From: Thermoclostridium stercorarium subsp. stercorarium DSM 8532
GTDB lineage: Bacteria > Bacillota > Clostridia > DSM-8532
NCBI RefSeq assembly: GCF_000331995.1
Contig: NC_020134.1
Location: 2,640,627-2,704,626 of the forward strand
Length of the DNA stretch: 64,000 nt
Direction of reading: 5' to 3'
This document shows, one piece after another, positions 34,088 through 43,020 of the stretch (positions are counted from its first letter, which is position 1; the number at the start of each line of letters is the position of its first letter). The notes beneath the pieces are model-generated. The model did not search any database. It saw only the letters and a list, made by a program, of their open reading frames with translations, and was not told the DNA's origin. The translations under genes were made by a program, and so were the position numbers.

Positions 34088-35152
34088 CTAACCCCCATTA
34101 ATGTAACAGGCCAGCCGTTCAACCAGTATATCCATTTCTTCGTCTGTTCCTACTGAAATCCTGATAAAGTTTTCAATGCCTTTGGTATCGAAATGCCTGA
34201 CAAGTATACCGTCGGCTTTAAGTTTTAAAAACAATTCACCGCCGCTTATTTTATCATGGGATACAAACAAAAAATTTGCACTGGACGGAAGAACCTTAAA
34301 CCCGAGTGAAACTAATTTATGCGCTGTGGTCTCCCTGGTGCGGATTATTTTTCCGCAAATTTCATTAAAATAGTCTTTGTCCTTTATTGCGGCGACCGCA
34401 GCCGCTTGCGCTATTCTGTCAACAGTATATGAATTAAAGGAATTTTTAACCCTGTTCAAAGCCTCAATCAGATTGACATTTCCCAATGCGAACCCTATTC
34501 TAAGCCCTGCAAGCGCCCTTGATTTTGAAAAGGTCTGGATTATCAGAAGATTCTCATAATCTTCTATAAGAGGCACGGCCGATTCGGCGCCGAAATCCAC
34601 GTAGGCTTCATCAATAATTATAAGCTTATCCCGGTTTTTTTTAAGAAAATTCTCAATTTCATCGAGCCCGGCCGCTATCCCTGTAGGTGCATTTGGGTTG
34701 GCAATCAGAATTCCCTTTGCGTGCGCCGGAAATTCGTCAAGATTAACGGTGAAATCTTCATTTAAAGGCACCGCCTGATAACAAACCCCAAACAGGTTTG
34801 CAAACACAGGGTAAAAGCTGTAAGTGATTTCTGGGAATGAGATCATGTCCCCGCGATTAAAAAAGGCGGGAAAACACAAGGCTAAAACTTCATCAGAACC
34901 GTTGCCGACAAAAACTTCGTCGGGATGAATACGGTAATAATCCGAGACAGCGTTTTTTACCGAAGAAGCCTCCGGATCGGGATACAGCCTCAGATCGCCG
35001 CAGGTTTCCCGTGTTATTGCCTCCAGTACTTTCGGAGACGGCGGATATGGGTTTTCATTTGTATTAAGTTTTATATATTTTCTGTCCCTTGGCTGTTCCC
35101 CGGGTATGTAGGGTGATATATTCCTTGCGGTATCGCTCCAGAACATGCTCAT
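34088..35152 (-). CDS. hisC: Histidinol-phosphate aminotransferase
   Basis: HisC is a PLP enzyme converting imidazole acetol-phosphate to histidinol phosphate. The 354-residue product has IKLNTNENPYPPSPKV, FVGNGSDEVLALCF, IIIDEAYVDF, and the PLP lysine in TFSKSRALAGLRIG. The start overlaps the hisD stop (ATGA at 35152). Confidence 0.95.
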   Translation of the reverse strand: MSMFWSDTARNISPYIPGEQPRDRKYIKLNTNENPYPPSPKVLEAITRETCGDLRLYPDPEASSVKNAVSDYYRIHPDEVFVGNGSDEVLALCFPAFFNRGDMISFPEITYSFYPVFANLFGVCYQAVPLNEDFTVNLDEFPAHAKGILIANPNAPTGIAAGLDEIENFLKKNRDKLIIIDEAYVDFGAESAVPLIEDYENLLIIQTFSKSRALAGLRIGFALGNVNLIEALNRVKNSFNSYTVDRIAQAAAVAAIKDKDYFNEICGKIIRTRETTAHKLVSLGFKVLPSSANFLFVSHDKISGGELFLKLKADGILVRHFDTKGIENFIRISVGTDEEMDILVERLACYINGG

Positions 35153-36444
35153 TTATTCTCCCCCTCAAACCTTATACGTACCGAATTGGCATGGGCGTCA
35201 AGCCCTTCGGTTTCAGCAAAGCGTATGATGTCTTTGTATATGCTTTTCAGCGCCTTTTCGGAATACGAAATCACACTTGATTTTTTGACAAAATCATTTA
35301 CCGAAAGGGGCGACGAGAACCTTGCCGTACCGTTTGTCGGCAGAATATGATTCGGCCCGGCCATATAATCGCCCAGGGGTTCAGGCGCATATTCGCCAAG
35401 GAAAATCGCCCCTGCATTTTTTATACTCCCCAAAAGCGAAAAGGGATCTTTCACCATCAGCTCAAGGTGTTCGGGGGCGATAAGGTTTGAAAGCTTAACT
35501 GCTTCTTCGATTGATTCAACAAGAACGGCCGCACCGTAATTTTCAGTGGATTTGGTGATGATCTCCTTTCTGGAAAGTTTCCGAAGCTGCCTGTCCATTT
35601 CGGTCATGACATTTCGTATTAGATTCTCGCTGTTTGTAATGAATATTGCCGACGCCAGTACATCATGCTCTGCCTGTGACAGTAAATCTGCCGCGACATA
35701 CGCAGGATTCGCATATTCGTCGGCTATTACAAGTATTTCACTGGGTCCTGCAATCATGTCTATATCACATACACCGTATACCATTTTTTTCGCAGTGGCA
35801 ACGTAAATGTTCCCCGGCCCTGTTATCTTGTCCACCCGTGGTATGGTTTCGGTCCCGTAAGCCATTGCAGCCACCGCTTGGGCGCCGCCGACGCTGAAAA
35901 CCCTGTCGACGCCAGTCAGATACGCACACGCCAGTATTACGGGACTGGGCATTCCGTTCCTCCCGGGAGGAGTACACATTATTACCTCACTTACCCCTGC
36001 CACTTTCGCCGGAATAACGTTCATAAGAACCGATGACGGAAGGGGAGCCGTACCTCCGGGAACGTATACCCCGACCCGTTCAAGGGGCGTTATTTTCTGC
36101 CCGACGAAAATCCCGTTGTCAAAACTTTCAAACCAGGAATTTTCCCTTTGTTTTTGATGAAATGCCGTTATATTTTCACATGCTTTTTCTATTGCGGCGG
36201 CAAGCTCCGGCTCAAGGGATTCGAAAGCTTTTTTTATTTGTTCCCTTCCAACTTCAAGGCTTTTCACGGATACTCCGTCAAATCTTTCGGTGAACTCAAA
36301 AAGGGCTTTATCTCCCTTTTCCCTCACCGTATTTATTATGTCGGCCACCGTCCCGGCCACATCGGGTCGTGCGGTGCCTTCCCGCGTTCTTAATGTTTTT
36401 ACCAACAAATTAATATCACATTCTGCGGAAGAATAAACTTTCAT
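35149..36444 (-). CDS. hisD: Histidinol dehydrogenase
   Basis: HisD oxidises histidinol to histidine in two NAD-dependent steps, using zinc. The 431-residue product has VGVYVPGGTAPLPSSVLM, TGPGNIYVATAKK, IAGPSEILVIADEYANP, LLSQAEHDVLASAI and GPNHILPTNGTARF, covering the zinc and catalytic residues. It lies 15 bases after hisG. Confidence 0.96.
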   Translation of the reverse strand: MKVYSSAECDINLLVKTLRTREGTARPDVAGTVADIINTVREKGDKALFEFTERFDGVSVKSLEVGREQIKKAFESLEPELAAAIEKACENITAFHQKQRENSWFESFDNGIFVGQKITPLERVGVYVPGGTAPLPSSVLMNVIPAKVAGVSEVIMCTPPGRNGMPSPVILACAYLTGVDRVFSVGGAQAVAAMAYGTETIPRVDKITGPGNIYVATAKKMVYGVCDIDMIAGPSEILVIADEYANPAYVAADLLSQAEHDVLASAIFITNSENLIRNVMTEMDRQLRKLSRKEIITKSTENYGAAVLVESIEEAVKLSNLIAPEHLELMVKDPFSLLGSIKNAGAIFLGEYAPEPLGDYMAGPNHILPTNGTARFSSPLSVNDFVKKSSVISYSEKALKSIYKDIIRFAETEGLDAHANSVRIRFEGENK

Positions 36445-36459
36445 CTTTTCTGCTCCTTT

Positions 36460-37104
36460 TTACCCGTTATTTTCAATTATTTTTCTGAGATTACCTATAA
36501 GTTTGTTAATTCTCTCCCTTTCCATTTTCATGCTGACACGGTTCACTATAAGCCGGGCGCTTATATCGGCAATTGTGTCCAAAATCACAAGCCCGTTTTC
36601 TTTTAATGTTTTGCCCGTTTCAACGAGGTCCACAATAACCTCCGAAAGTCCCACCAGCGGAGCCAGCTCCACAGAACCGTTGAGTTTTATGACTTCTACC
36701 GACTCTCTCCGCTTATGCCTAAAATATTCCATTGCAATTTCAGGATATTTCGTTGCAACCCTTGTTATTGTAAGGCTGTCCATTTTTCCTTCCAGTTCTT
36801 TCGGCCCGGCAACACACATTTTGCAGGCCGCAAACTTAAGATCAAGCACCTCATACAAATTTCTGCCCTCTTCAAGTAGCGTGTCCTTTCCCACAATGCC
36901 TATATCGGCGGCGCCGTACTCCACATATGTCGGTACATCAGCCGGTTTTGCGAGAAAAAAACGTATTTTGTTCTTTTCATCGGCAAATATTAATTTTCTG
37001 CTCTCCTGTTTCAGTTCGGAACAGTCAATGCCCGCCTTTTCCAGCAGTTCCACCGACAGTTCGGTCAGACGCCCCTTTGAAAGAGCCATTGTAAGGTATC
37101 TCAT
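36460..37104 (-). CDS. hisG: ATP phosphoribosyltransferase, short form
   Basis: HisG starts histidine synthesis by joining PRPP and ATP. The 214-residue product is the short form without the C-terminal regulatory domain and needs HisZ, encoded just upstream. It starts [20 protein letters not shown] and has [15 protein letters not shown] and the PRPP loop region [23 protein letters not shown] for this step comes from Prs (61258-62217). Confidence 0.95.
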   Translation of the reverse strand: MRYLTMALSKGRLTELSVELLEKAGIDCSELKQESRKLIFADEKNKIRFFLAKPADVPTYVEYGAADIGIVGKDTLLEEGRNLYEVLDLKFAACKMCVAGPKELEGKMDSLTITRVATKYPEIAMEYFRHKRRESVEVIKLNGSVELAPLVGLSEVIVDLVETGKTLKENGLVILDTIADISARLIVNRVSMKMERERINKLIGNLRKIIENNG

Positions 37105-37181
37105 TAAACCCCTTCTTTCGGAATATATCTTCTAATCATCACACAATAAAAACAGTCCACTGAATAAACAAAGGTCGGGTC

Positions 37182-38396
37182 CTAACCCACCTCAATAATT
37201 TCCGTATTGCCGTCCCTGTCAATACTGATTATTTTCCTTATTCCCTTGTTTCTGGCGTATATTCTGGCTTTCTCAATATCCATTGACGCAATATCCAGTT
37301 CCGCCGTTTCACCGTTCTGCCTGAGTGCATTCAATACCGAAAAGGCCTTTTTCCTCGCATTCTTATCGTAAATAATGTAATAATCGCAGGAAAACGGACA
37401 GGCTAATTTGTTTTGCCGCTCAAGCGCCGTCATTATCATATTGATTCCCAGCGAAAAGCCTGTAGCCGGGCATTCCTTTCCAAATCTCCTCAAAAGATTG
37501 TCATACCTTCCGCCGCTCAATACCGGATACCCGACACCATATGTAAACCCTCTGAAAACAATTCCGGTATAGTAATTTAGCCTTTGAACCATTCCCAAAT
37601 CTATCGAAACATAATCGCCAAAACCCCAGTCCTCAAGAATTTCCAGCACCTTTTTGAGGTATTCCAGCGCCCTTAGCGCCTTTCCGCTCACCTTTTTCGT
37701 GGCCAGTTTTTCAATCACGTCTGTTGAGCCGAAATACCCCGGCAGATTCAGTATCAGCTCTTTCAGTTCTGGATCAATGTCATGGCTGTTTACCAGCTGT
37801 TCCACGCCCACATAGTCCTTTTTATCTATCAGCTCCCTGATTTCCTCGGCTTCAAATTCCGATAACCCCGATTGTTCCATAAGACCTCTGAAAAAATCAA
37901 CCTGGCCTATGTCAACCTGAAACTTTTCCAGGCCTGCTTTCTGTAATGCCTGAATTGCAAGGGATATAAGCTCTGCATCGGCTTCAGGGCTGCTTATGCC
38001 AAGTATTTCAACCCCCGCCTGCGTGTATTCCTTTTGTTTTCCTCCGCCCACTTCGTTGTATGAAAAGGTATTACCTATATAAAAAATTTTGACAGGCCAT
38101 AAATCATCCTTGATTTTTGTAGCCACAACCCTTGCCACCGGGATTGTCATATCGGGCCGAAGCACCAGAATGCGTCCCTGAGGGTCAGTGAACTTAAACA
38201 TATCTTCCTGTGGTATAAGATTTCCCGAAAAGACATCGTAAAACTCGACCGTCGGAGTTTCTATCTCCATATATCCGCTCTGCATAAAAAGCCGCCTTAT
38301 ATTGCTCTCCAGACTTCTTTTAAAATGACATCTTTCAAAAAGGAGGTCCTGCATTCCTTCGGGAGTGTAAATATTCCATTGTCTCATTTGCTTCAC
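37182..38396 (-). CDS. hisZ: ATP phosphoribosyltransferase regulatory subunit
   Basis: HisZ is a catalytically inactive paralogue of histidyl-tRNA synthetase that completes and regulates the short HisG. The 404-residue product has PEGMQDLLFERCHFK, FKFTDPQGRILVLRPDMT and GGRYDNLLRRFG, and lacks the anticodon-binding domain. It heads the operon, with a strong promoter at 38434-38462. The last 60 residues look distinct from true HisS proteins. Confidence 0.92.
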   Translation of the reverse strand: MKQMRQWNIYTPEGMQDLLFERCHFKRSLESNIRRLFMQSGYMEIETPTVEFYDVFSGNLIPQEDMFKFTDPQGRILVLRPDMTIPVARVVATKIKDDLWPVKIFYIGNTFSYNEVGGGKQKEYTQAGVEILGISSPEADAELISLAIQALQKAGLEKFQVDIGQVDFFRGLMEQSGLSEFEAEEIRELIDKKDYVGVEQLVNSHDIDPELKELILNLPGYFGSTDVIEKLATKKVSGKALRALEYLKKVLEILEDWGFGDYVSIDLGMVQRLNYYTGIVFRGFTYGVGYPVLSGGRYDNLLRRFGKECPATGFSLGINMIMTALERQNKLACPFSCDYYIIYDKNARKKAFSVLNALRQNGETAELDIASMDIEKARIYARNKGIRKIISIDRDGNTEIIEVG

Positions 38397-38433
38397 CTTA
38401 ATATCACATTATCGAACTAAAGTATTGTTGTTA

Positions 38434-38462
38434 ATTATAACTTTTTTCCCACTCCATGTCAA
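38434..38462 (-). promoter_or_regulatory. Consensus promoter of the his operon
   Basis: On the minus strand TTGACA (38462-38457), 17 bases, then TATAAT (38439-38434), a perfect sigma-A consensus. The leader is about 30 bases, too short for a T-box, and I see no T-box or attenuator. Any control would be by a repressor or by feedback. Confidence 0.85.
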
Positions 38463-38588
38463 TAATTTTGATGGAAGAAGCATTTTTTCATAAAAACGGG
38501 CTAATTGTGGCTCATGATACCGTCGGGCGGGTAAATATGAACAAAAACAAAATTGATCAGTAAAGCACATGTATCGCATTTTTATGAT

Positions 38589-38615
38589 TAACTTACGAAT
38601 AACTTTTACCGATCT
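38589..38615 (+). promoter_or_regulatory. Possible sigma-D (motility) promoter
   Basis: TAAC (38589-38592), 15 bases, then ACCGATCT (38608-38615), three mismatches to TAAA-N15-GCCGATAT. It would drive the chemotaxis receptor gene at 38660. Motif match only. Confidence 0.35.
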
Positions 38616-38659
38616 ATTTCTTGCTGATTTTTTATCTTCCAAGCGGGGGGGGGATTTTT

Positions 38660-40141
38660 GTGAACGAAAACTACAATATCAAAAAGGTTAACAAAACAAG
38701 CCTGTCTTTTATACTGATAGTTGCGGTTATGGTCGTGCTGCACGAAATTTTTTACGCTGGTTTTGAAAAAGGAACCGATACCGTCATTCAGGGGCTCATC
38801 GTAATGGTTGTTTGTATTATCAACTATTTCCTGCCCATTAATAAATATCTTAAAGGGCTGATTTTTTCACTCGTGCTTGCCGTAATAGCAATTTTTATGT
38901 GTATTTTTGAGCCCTTCTCACTGTCTCATCATTACATAATAATGGCTGCATCGGCAATGGCGGCGATGTATTTTAACAAAAACATTCTGATATACTTCGG
39001 TATAATAATGAATATTCTGATGACTGTTGCCTATATATTAAGACCCGAAAATTTCTTAGGCCAGGGTTATGGATTAAGTGTTTTCGCCAAAAGCATTATT
39101 ATATATGACGCAGCGGTGGCTATGCTTTATTTTCTGGCCAAATGGGGACGTCAGCTCCTGAACGATTCAAACATGAAAACCGAAAAGGCCGGTGAACTGC
39201 TGGATAATCTGAAAAACACGATGGAAAACATAGAAGAGAGCACAAACATCCTTGATTCCAATATAAATACCTTCACCGACAGCATCAGGGATTTAAGTGA
39301 AGGAAGCAAAACCATTACCGTTTCAATGCAGGAAATGGCGAAAGCAATCCAGCAGGAAGCTTCAAGTATATACCAGATAAACGGTTCAATGCATGAAACC
39401 ATAAAAAACGTGCATGAATCCAATGACACTTTCAAAACCATAGCCGAAAATTCAGGCCTTATGATTGAACGGGTCAATGCAGGCTATCAAATAATTAACG
39501 AACTTCACAAGCAAATGGAAATCATTGCCTATGCAATAGGCGCGGCGGTTGACACGGTTTCTGATTTAAAATCCAATATAGAAAAAATCAATTCATTCCT
39601 GGAATCTATATCCCAAGTCTCAAATCAGACAAATCTTCTTGCGTTAAACGCCGCCATTGAAGCCGCACATGCCGGGGAACACGGCAAAGGATTCGCCGTT
39701 GTTGCCGAGGAAATAAGAAAACTGGCCGAGGAAAGCGCGGCACTGACCAAAAATATTTATCAAATAACGGCTGAAATATTTATTAAATCCGACGAGGCCT
39801 TCGTTAAGGTCAATGAAGGTGATACCGCAACAATGGAAGGCAAAAAACTTGTCGACAGTATCTCTTCGCACTTCGGGGAAATAAAAGACACTGCGGATAA
39901 AACAAATCGGGCGATTGAAGTCGGTTACCAGAAAAACAGCCTGATAACGTCTGAACTTGAAAAGGTACAACAGCAGCTAGAAAACATCGCAAGCATTTCG
40001 GAAGAAAACTCCGCGGCAACCCAGGAAGTTCTTGCAACGATGGAAAACGAGAATAACCGCATACTTGAACTGAATGCGTCAATTGAGGAAATCCAAAAGC
40101 TCAGTAACAAGCTGAAATCTTTGTTGAATTCAGCCGGCTGA
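38660..40141 (+). CDS. Methyl-accepting chemotaxis protein
   Basis: This chemoreceptor has 493 residues. The first third is six membrane segments (about residues 10-180) with no large extracellular sensor and no evident HAMP domain. The long cytoplasmic coiled coil includes the signalling tip [20 protein letters not shown] and [16 protein letters not shown], where CheA and CheW bind. The start is GTG 38660; the only ribosome-site candidate is a run of nine G (38645-38653) seven bases upstream. Ligand unknown; a membrane or redox signal is possible. Ends in the 40172-40206 terminator. Confidence 0.9.
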   Translation: MNENYNIKKVNKTSLSFILIVAVMVVLHEIFYAGFEKGTDTVIQGLIVMVVCIINYFLPINKYLKGLIFSLVLAVIAIFMCIFEPFSLSHHYIIMAASAMAAMYFNKNILIYFGIIMNILMTVAYILRPENFLGQGYGLSVFAKSIIIYDAAVAMLYFLAKWGRQLLNDSNMKTEKAGELLDNLKNTMENIEESTNILDSNINTFTDSIRDLSEGSKTITVSMQEMAKAIQQEASSIYQINGSMHETIKNVHESNDTFKTIAENSGLMIERVNAGYQIINELHKQMEIIAYAIGAAVDTVSDLKSNIEKINSFLESISQVSNQTNLLALNAAIEAAHAGEHGKGFAVVAEEIRKLAEESAALTKNIYQITAEIFIKSDEAFVKVNEGDTATMEGKKLVDSISSHFGEIKDTADKTNRAIEVGYQKNSLITSELEKVQQQLENIASISEENSAATQEVLATMENENNRILELNASIEEIQKLSNKLKSLLNSAG

Positions 40142-40171
40142 GACAAATCGCCGGCTTTGTGAAAAAAATAT

Positions 40172-40206
40172 ACAGCGGGGAATGGTCTCCCCGCTGTTTT
40201 TATTTT
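40172..40206. terminator. Bidirectional terminator
   Basis: ACAGCGGGGA (40172-40181) pairs with TCCCCGCTGT (40188-40197), followed by TTTTATTTT on the plus strand and TATATTTTTTT on the minus strand. It serves the chemotaxis gene and the convergent nitroreductase gene. Confidence 0.88.
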
Positions 40207-40232
40207 ATCTTTTCATTTCCTTTTTCTTGAAA

Positions 40233-40742
40233 TCACCACTTCTCATAATGAACTTTTGTATTGTCGAAACGGTCCTGGGGTGATTTTTCCTCATTTGGGT
40301 ATCCCACGGCTATAAGCCCCACCGGTATTATATTATCAGGAAGGCTTAAAATCTCTGAAAATACCTTGGTTCTGTCGGCATCGGGATAAATGCCGCACCA
40401 TACCGCACCCAGACCTATCCCGTGCGCTGCAAGAAGAATATTCTGTATTGCGGCCGAACAATCCTCAACCAGGAACCCCTCTCTTGTTTCCCTGTTAATG
40501 TCCCCGCATACTATAATGCCGCATCCTGACTGCGGGAGCATCTTGGCATAAGGATGTTTTTCCGCCATTTTTTCAAGTTTTTCCTTATCCTTAACCACAA
40601 CAAAATGCCATGGCTGGAGATTATGGGCCGAAGGTGCCTGGAATCCGGCCTTCAGCAGTACATTCAACTCATCGTCGGAAATAACCCGTCCGGTGAATTT
40701 TCTTATGCTGCGCCTTGTAAGAATTGCATCAATTACATCCAT
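40233..40742 (-). CDS. Nitroreductase-family flavoprotein
   Basis: This FMN-binding oxidoreductase begins MDVIDAILTRRSIRKFTGR, with the arginine-serine FMN motif, followed by GFQAPSAHNLQPWHFVVVKD and GIGLGAVWCGIYPD. The start is ATG 40742, with AAGGAGGGG nine bases upstream. An in-frame start at 40847 would overlap the parC-like gene and lacks the motif. 169 residues is typical. It follows the parC-like gene by 16 bases and likely shares its transcript. Substrate unknown. Confidence 0.88.
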   Translation of the reverse strand: MDVIDAILTRRSIRKFTGRVISDDELNVLLKAGFQAPSAHNLQPWHFVVVKDKEKLEKMAEKHPYAKMLPQSGCGIIVCGDINRETREGFLVEDCSAAIQNILLAAHGIGLGAVWCGIYPDADRTKVFSEILSLPDNIIPVGLIAVGYPNEEKSPQDRFDNTKVHYEKW

Positions 40743-40758
40743 TATACAATTCCCCTCC

Positions 40759-42930
40759 TTAAAACATTTTAACCTGCTTTTCCTCCCTGTCCTCGTCCTT
40801 AAGATAGCATCCGACGGCAGGGATGTTTTTGGTCCGGTAATAGTCAAAGTCGGTAAAGTTTACTTCGTCAAGTTCCTTAATTTTCACCATAATACTTCCG
40901 TTTTTGGACTTCATCACCTGTACTCCTCCGGAATCTCTTGTGGCCTTTGGATTTATATTGGCGGTATTGAAAATAAGCACCTTGTTAATATCAGAAAAAG
41001 CAACCAGTTCCCTGTCCTCCCTGAGGAAACGGATATCACACAGCGGCGATTCATTCGAGTAGGCATTTATAAGCTTCTTACGGTTTGTTTTGGTGGCATA
41101 ACTGGATAACGGAATTTTGGCGCATTTACCATTCACAAAGGAAAACAGCATATAACCCGAGTAGTCTTCGGTGGCAACCATATAAAGTATTCTCTCACCT
41201 TCGTTCAGTTCCAAGACATTTCCAAGATATTCTCCAAGCATTGATGTCTTGCAGTCATTAATTTCGTGGACCTTGATTTTATAGGCCACATACTGGCTGG
41301 AAAAAAGTATAAGATCGCTTTTGTTTCTTGCTTCAATTTCCTGAATTATTCTGTCATCCTCTTTAAGTTTCTGCTCGCCCGAAGACCTTAACGACGTAAG
41401 CGGAATCTTCTTAAGGTACCCCTGTTCGGTAAGGAACAGCCTGACATTGTAATCTTCAATCATCACTTCCTCTGTAACCACTTCAACCTGCTGTTCGCTA
41501 ATTATCCCTGTTCTGCGCGGCTGTCCGTATTTTTTGGATATCTCTTCCAGTTGTCTGCATATAATATCCAGTATTCTTGATTCTTTTTCATATATATCCT
41601 TAAGCTCGGCAATTTCAGCTTTTAAGGCCTCAATGTTCGCCGTTTGCTTCAATATGTACTCCCTGTTCAGGTTTCTAAGTTTAATCTCGGCAATAAATTC
41701 AGCCTGGGTCTGATCTATGCCGAACCCTTTCATCAGGTTTGGCACAACCTGATCTTCTTTTTCCGTTTCACGGATTATCTTTATTGCTTTGTCTATATCA
41801 AGAAGGATTCTGGACAACCCTTCCAGCAGGTGCAGTCTTTCGGACTTCCTTTTTATGTCGAAAGCCGTCTGCCTCCGGATACAGTTCATCCGGAATTCAA
41901 TCCAGTTGTCCAGTATGCCCTTTATACCCAAAACCTGCGGCCTGCCGTTAATAAGAATATTGAAATTGCACCCGAAACTGTCCTCAAGGGGTGTAAGTTT
42001 AAACAGCTTATTCATCAAGGCGTCAGGATCAGCCGAACGCTTTATGTCAATGGTTATTTTCAAACCGCTAAGATCGGTTTCATCGCGTACGTCCGTTATG
42101 TCTTTTATTTTTCCGTTCTTGACAAGCTCTGTTATGGAATCAATAATGGTTTCCGCCGTAGTGGTGTACGGAATCTCATATATTTCTATACAATTGTTTT
42201 TTTTGTCAAACCTGTATCTTGCCCGGACTCTGAAACTTCCCCTTCCGGTTTCATAAATATTCCTGAGTTCCCGCTCGTTGTAAATCAGTTCCCCTCCGGT
42301 GGGAAAATCCGGAGCCTTCAAATATTGAAGAAGATCCACATTGTCATTTTTTATATATGCAATTGTAGCCTCACATACCTCTTTCAAATTAAAACTGCAG
42401 ATATTGCTGGCCATTCCAACGGCAATACCCTGATTCGGGTTTACAAGAATATTCGGGAAAACGGTGGGCAGCAATACCGGTTCTTTCATCGTTCCATCGT
42501 AGTTATCTGTAAAATCCACCGTGTCCTTGTCAATGTCCCTGAACAATTCCGCACTTATAGGCGCAAGTTTTACCTCGGTATACCTCGGCGCCGCATACTT
42601 CATGTCCCTTGAATAGACCCGGCCGAAGTTACCTTTTGATTCTATTAGGGGATGCAATAAAGCACCGTATCCCGTTGTGAGGCGTACCATTGTTTCGTAA
42701 ATGGCCATGTCTCCGTGGGGATTCAGTTTCATTGTCTGGCCTACCACATTGGCGGATTTGGTTTTGTCGCCGTTAAGAAGCCCCATTTTGTACATGGTGT
42801 ATAAAAGTTTTCTGTGAGAGGGCTTCAACCCGTCTATTTCGGGTATGGCACGGGAAACAATGACGCTCATTGCATATGGCATATAGTTTAATTTCAGTGT
42901 TTCAACTATCTTTTGCTCGGTGAACTTCAT
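40759..42930 (-). CDS. parC: Type IIA topoisomerase subunit A (parC-like, divergent)
   Basis: This subunit cuts and rejoins DNA. The 723-residue product begins FTEQKIVETLKLNYMPYAMS. IPEIDGLKPSHRKLLYTMY and RDMKYAAPRYTEVKLAP carry the catalytic tyrosine in APRYTE. The coiled coil and C-terminal wheel are present, but the gyrase box QRRGGKG is not seen, which points to topoisomerase IV or a second gyrase-like enzyme. Together with the adjacent parE-like gene it forms a divergent pair. The main gyrA/gyrB are probably elsewhere. Confidence 0.85.
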   Translation of the reverse strand: MKFTEQKIVETLKLNYMPYAMSVIVSRAIPEIDGLKPSHRKLLYTMYKMGLLNGDKTKSANVVGQTMKLNPHGDMAIYETMVRLTTGYGALLHPLIESKGNFGRVYSRDMKYAAPRYTEVKLAPISAELFRDIDKDTVDFTDNYDGTMKEPVLLPTVFPNILVNPNQGIAVGMASNICSFNLKEVCEATIAYIKNDNVDLLQYLKAPDFPTGGELIYNERELRNIYETGRGSFRVRARYRFDKKNNCIEIYEIPYTTTAETIIDSITELVKNGKIKDITDVRDETDLSGLKITIDIKRSADPDALMNKLFKLTPLEDSFGCNFNILINGRPQVLGIKGILDNWIEFRMNCIRRQTAFDIKRKSERLHLLEGLSRILLDIDKAIKIIRETEKEDQVVPNLMKGFGIDQTQAEFIAEIKLRNLNREYILKQTANIEALKAEIAELKDIYEKESRILDIICRQLEEISKKYGQPRRTGIISEQQVEVVTEEVMIEDYNVRLFLTEQGYLKKIPLTSLRSSGEQKLKEDDRIIQEIEARNKSDLILFSSQYVAYKIKVHEINDCKTSMLGEYLGNVLELNEGERILYMVATEDYSGYMLFSFVNGKCAKIPLSSYATKTNRKKLINAYSNESPLCDIRFLREDRELVAFSDINKVLIFNTANINPKATRDSGGVQVMKSKNGSIMVKIKELDEVNFTDFDYYRTKNIPAVGCYLKDEDREEKQVKMF

Positions 42931-43020
42931 ACCTTATCCTCGCTTGCAATTTTATCGTTTCTCATATGTCCGAAAAATTCATTGAAAGCATGAATTTTTT
43001 CTTCCGGTGCTGTGGGCAAA

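Noticed and set aside
38397-38460. T-box or attenuator leader for the his operon
   Set aside because: The consensus promoter leaves only about 30 bases of leader. No T-box sequence and no terminator hairpin are present.
41644-42612. Long 322-codon plus-strand frame opposite parC
   Set aside because: It is fully antisense to a conserved topoisomerase gene; composition is that of a shadow frame, and it lacks a ribosome site.
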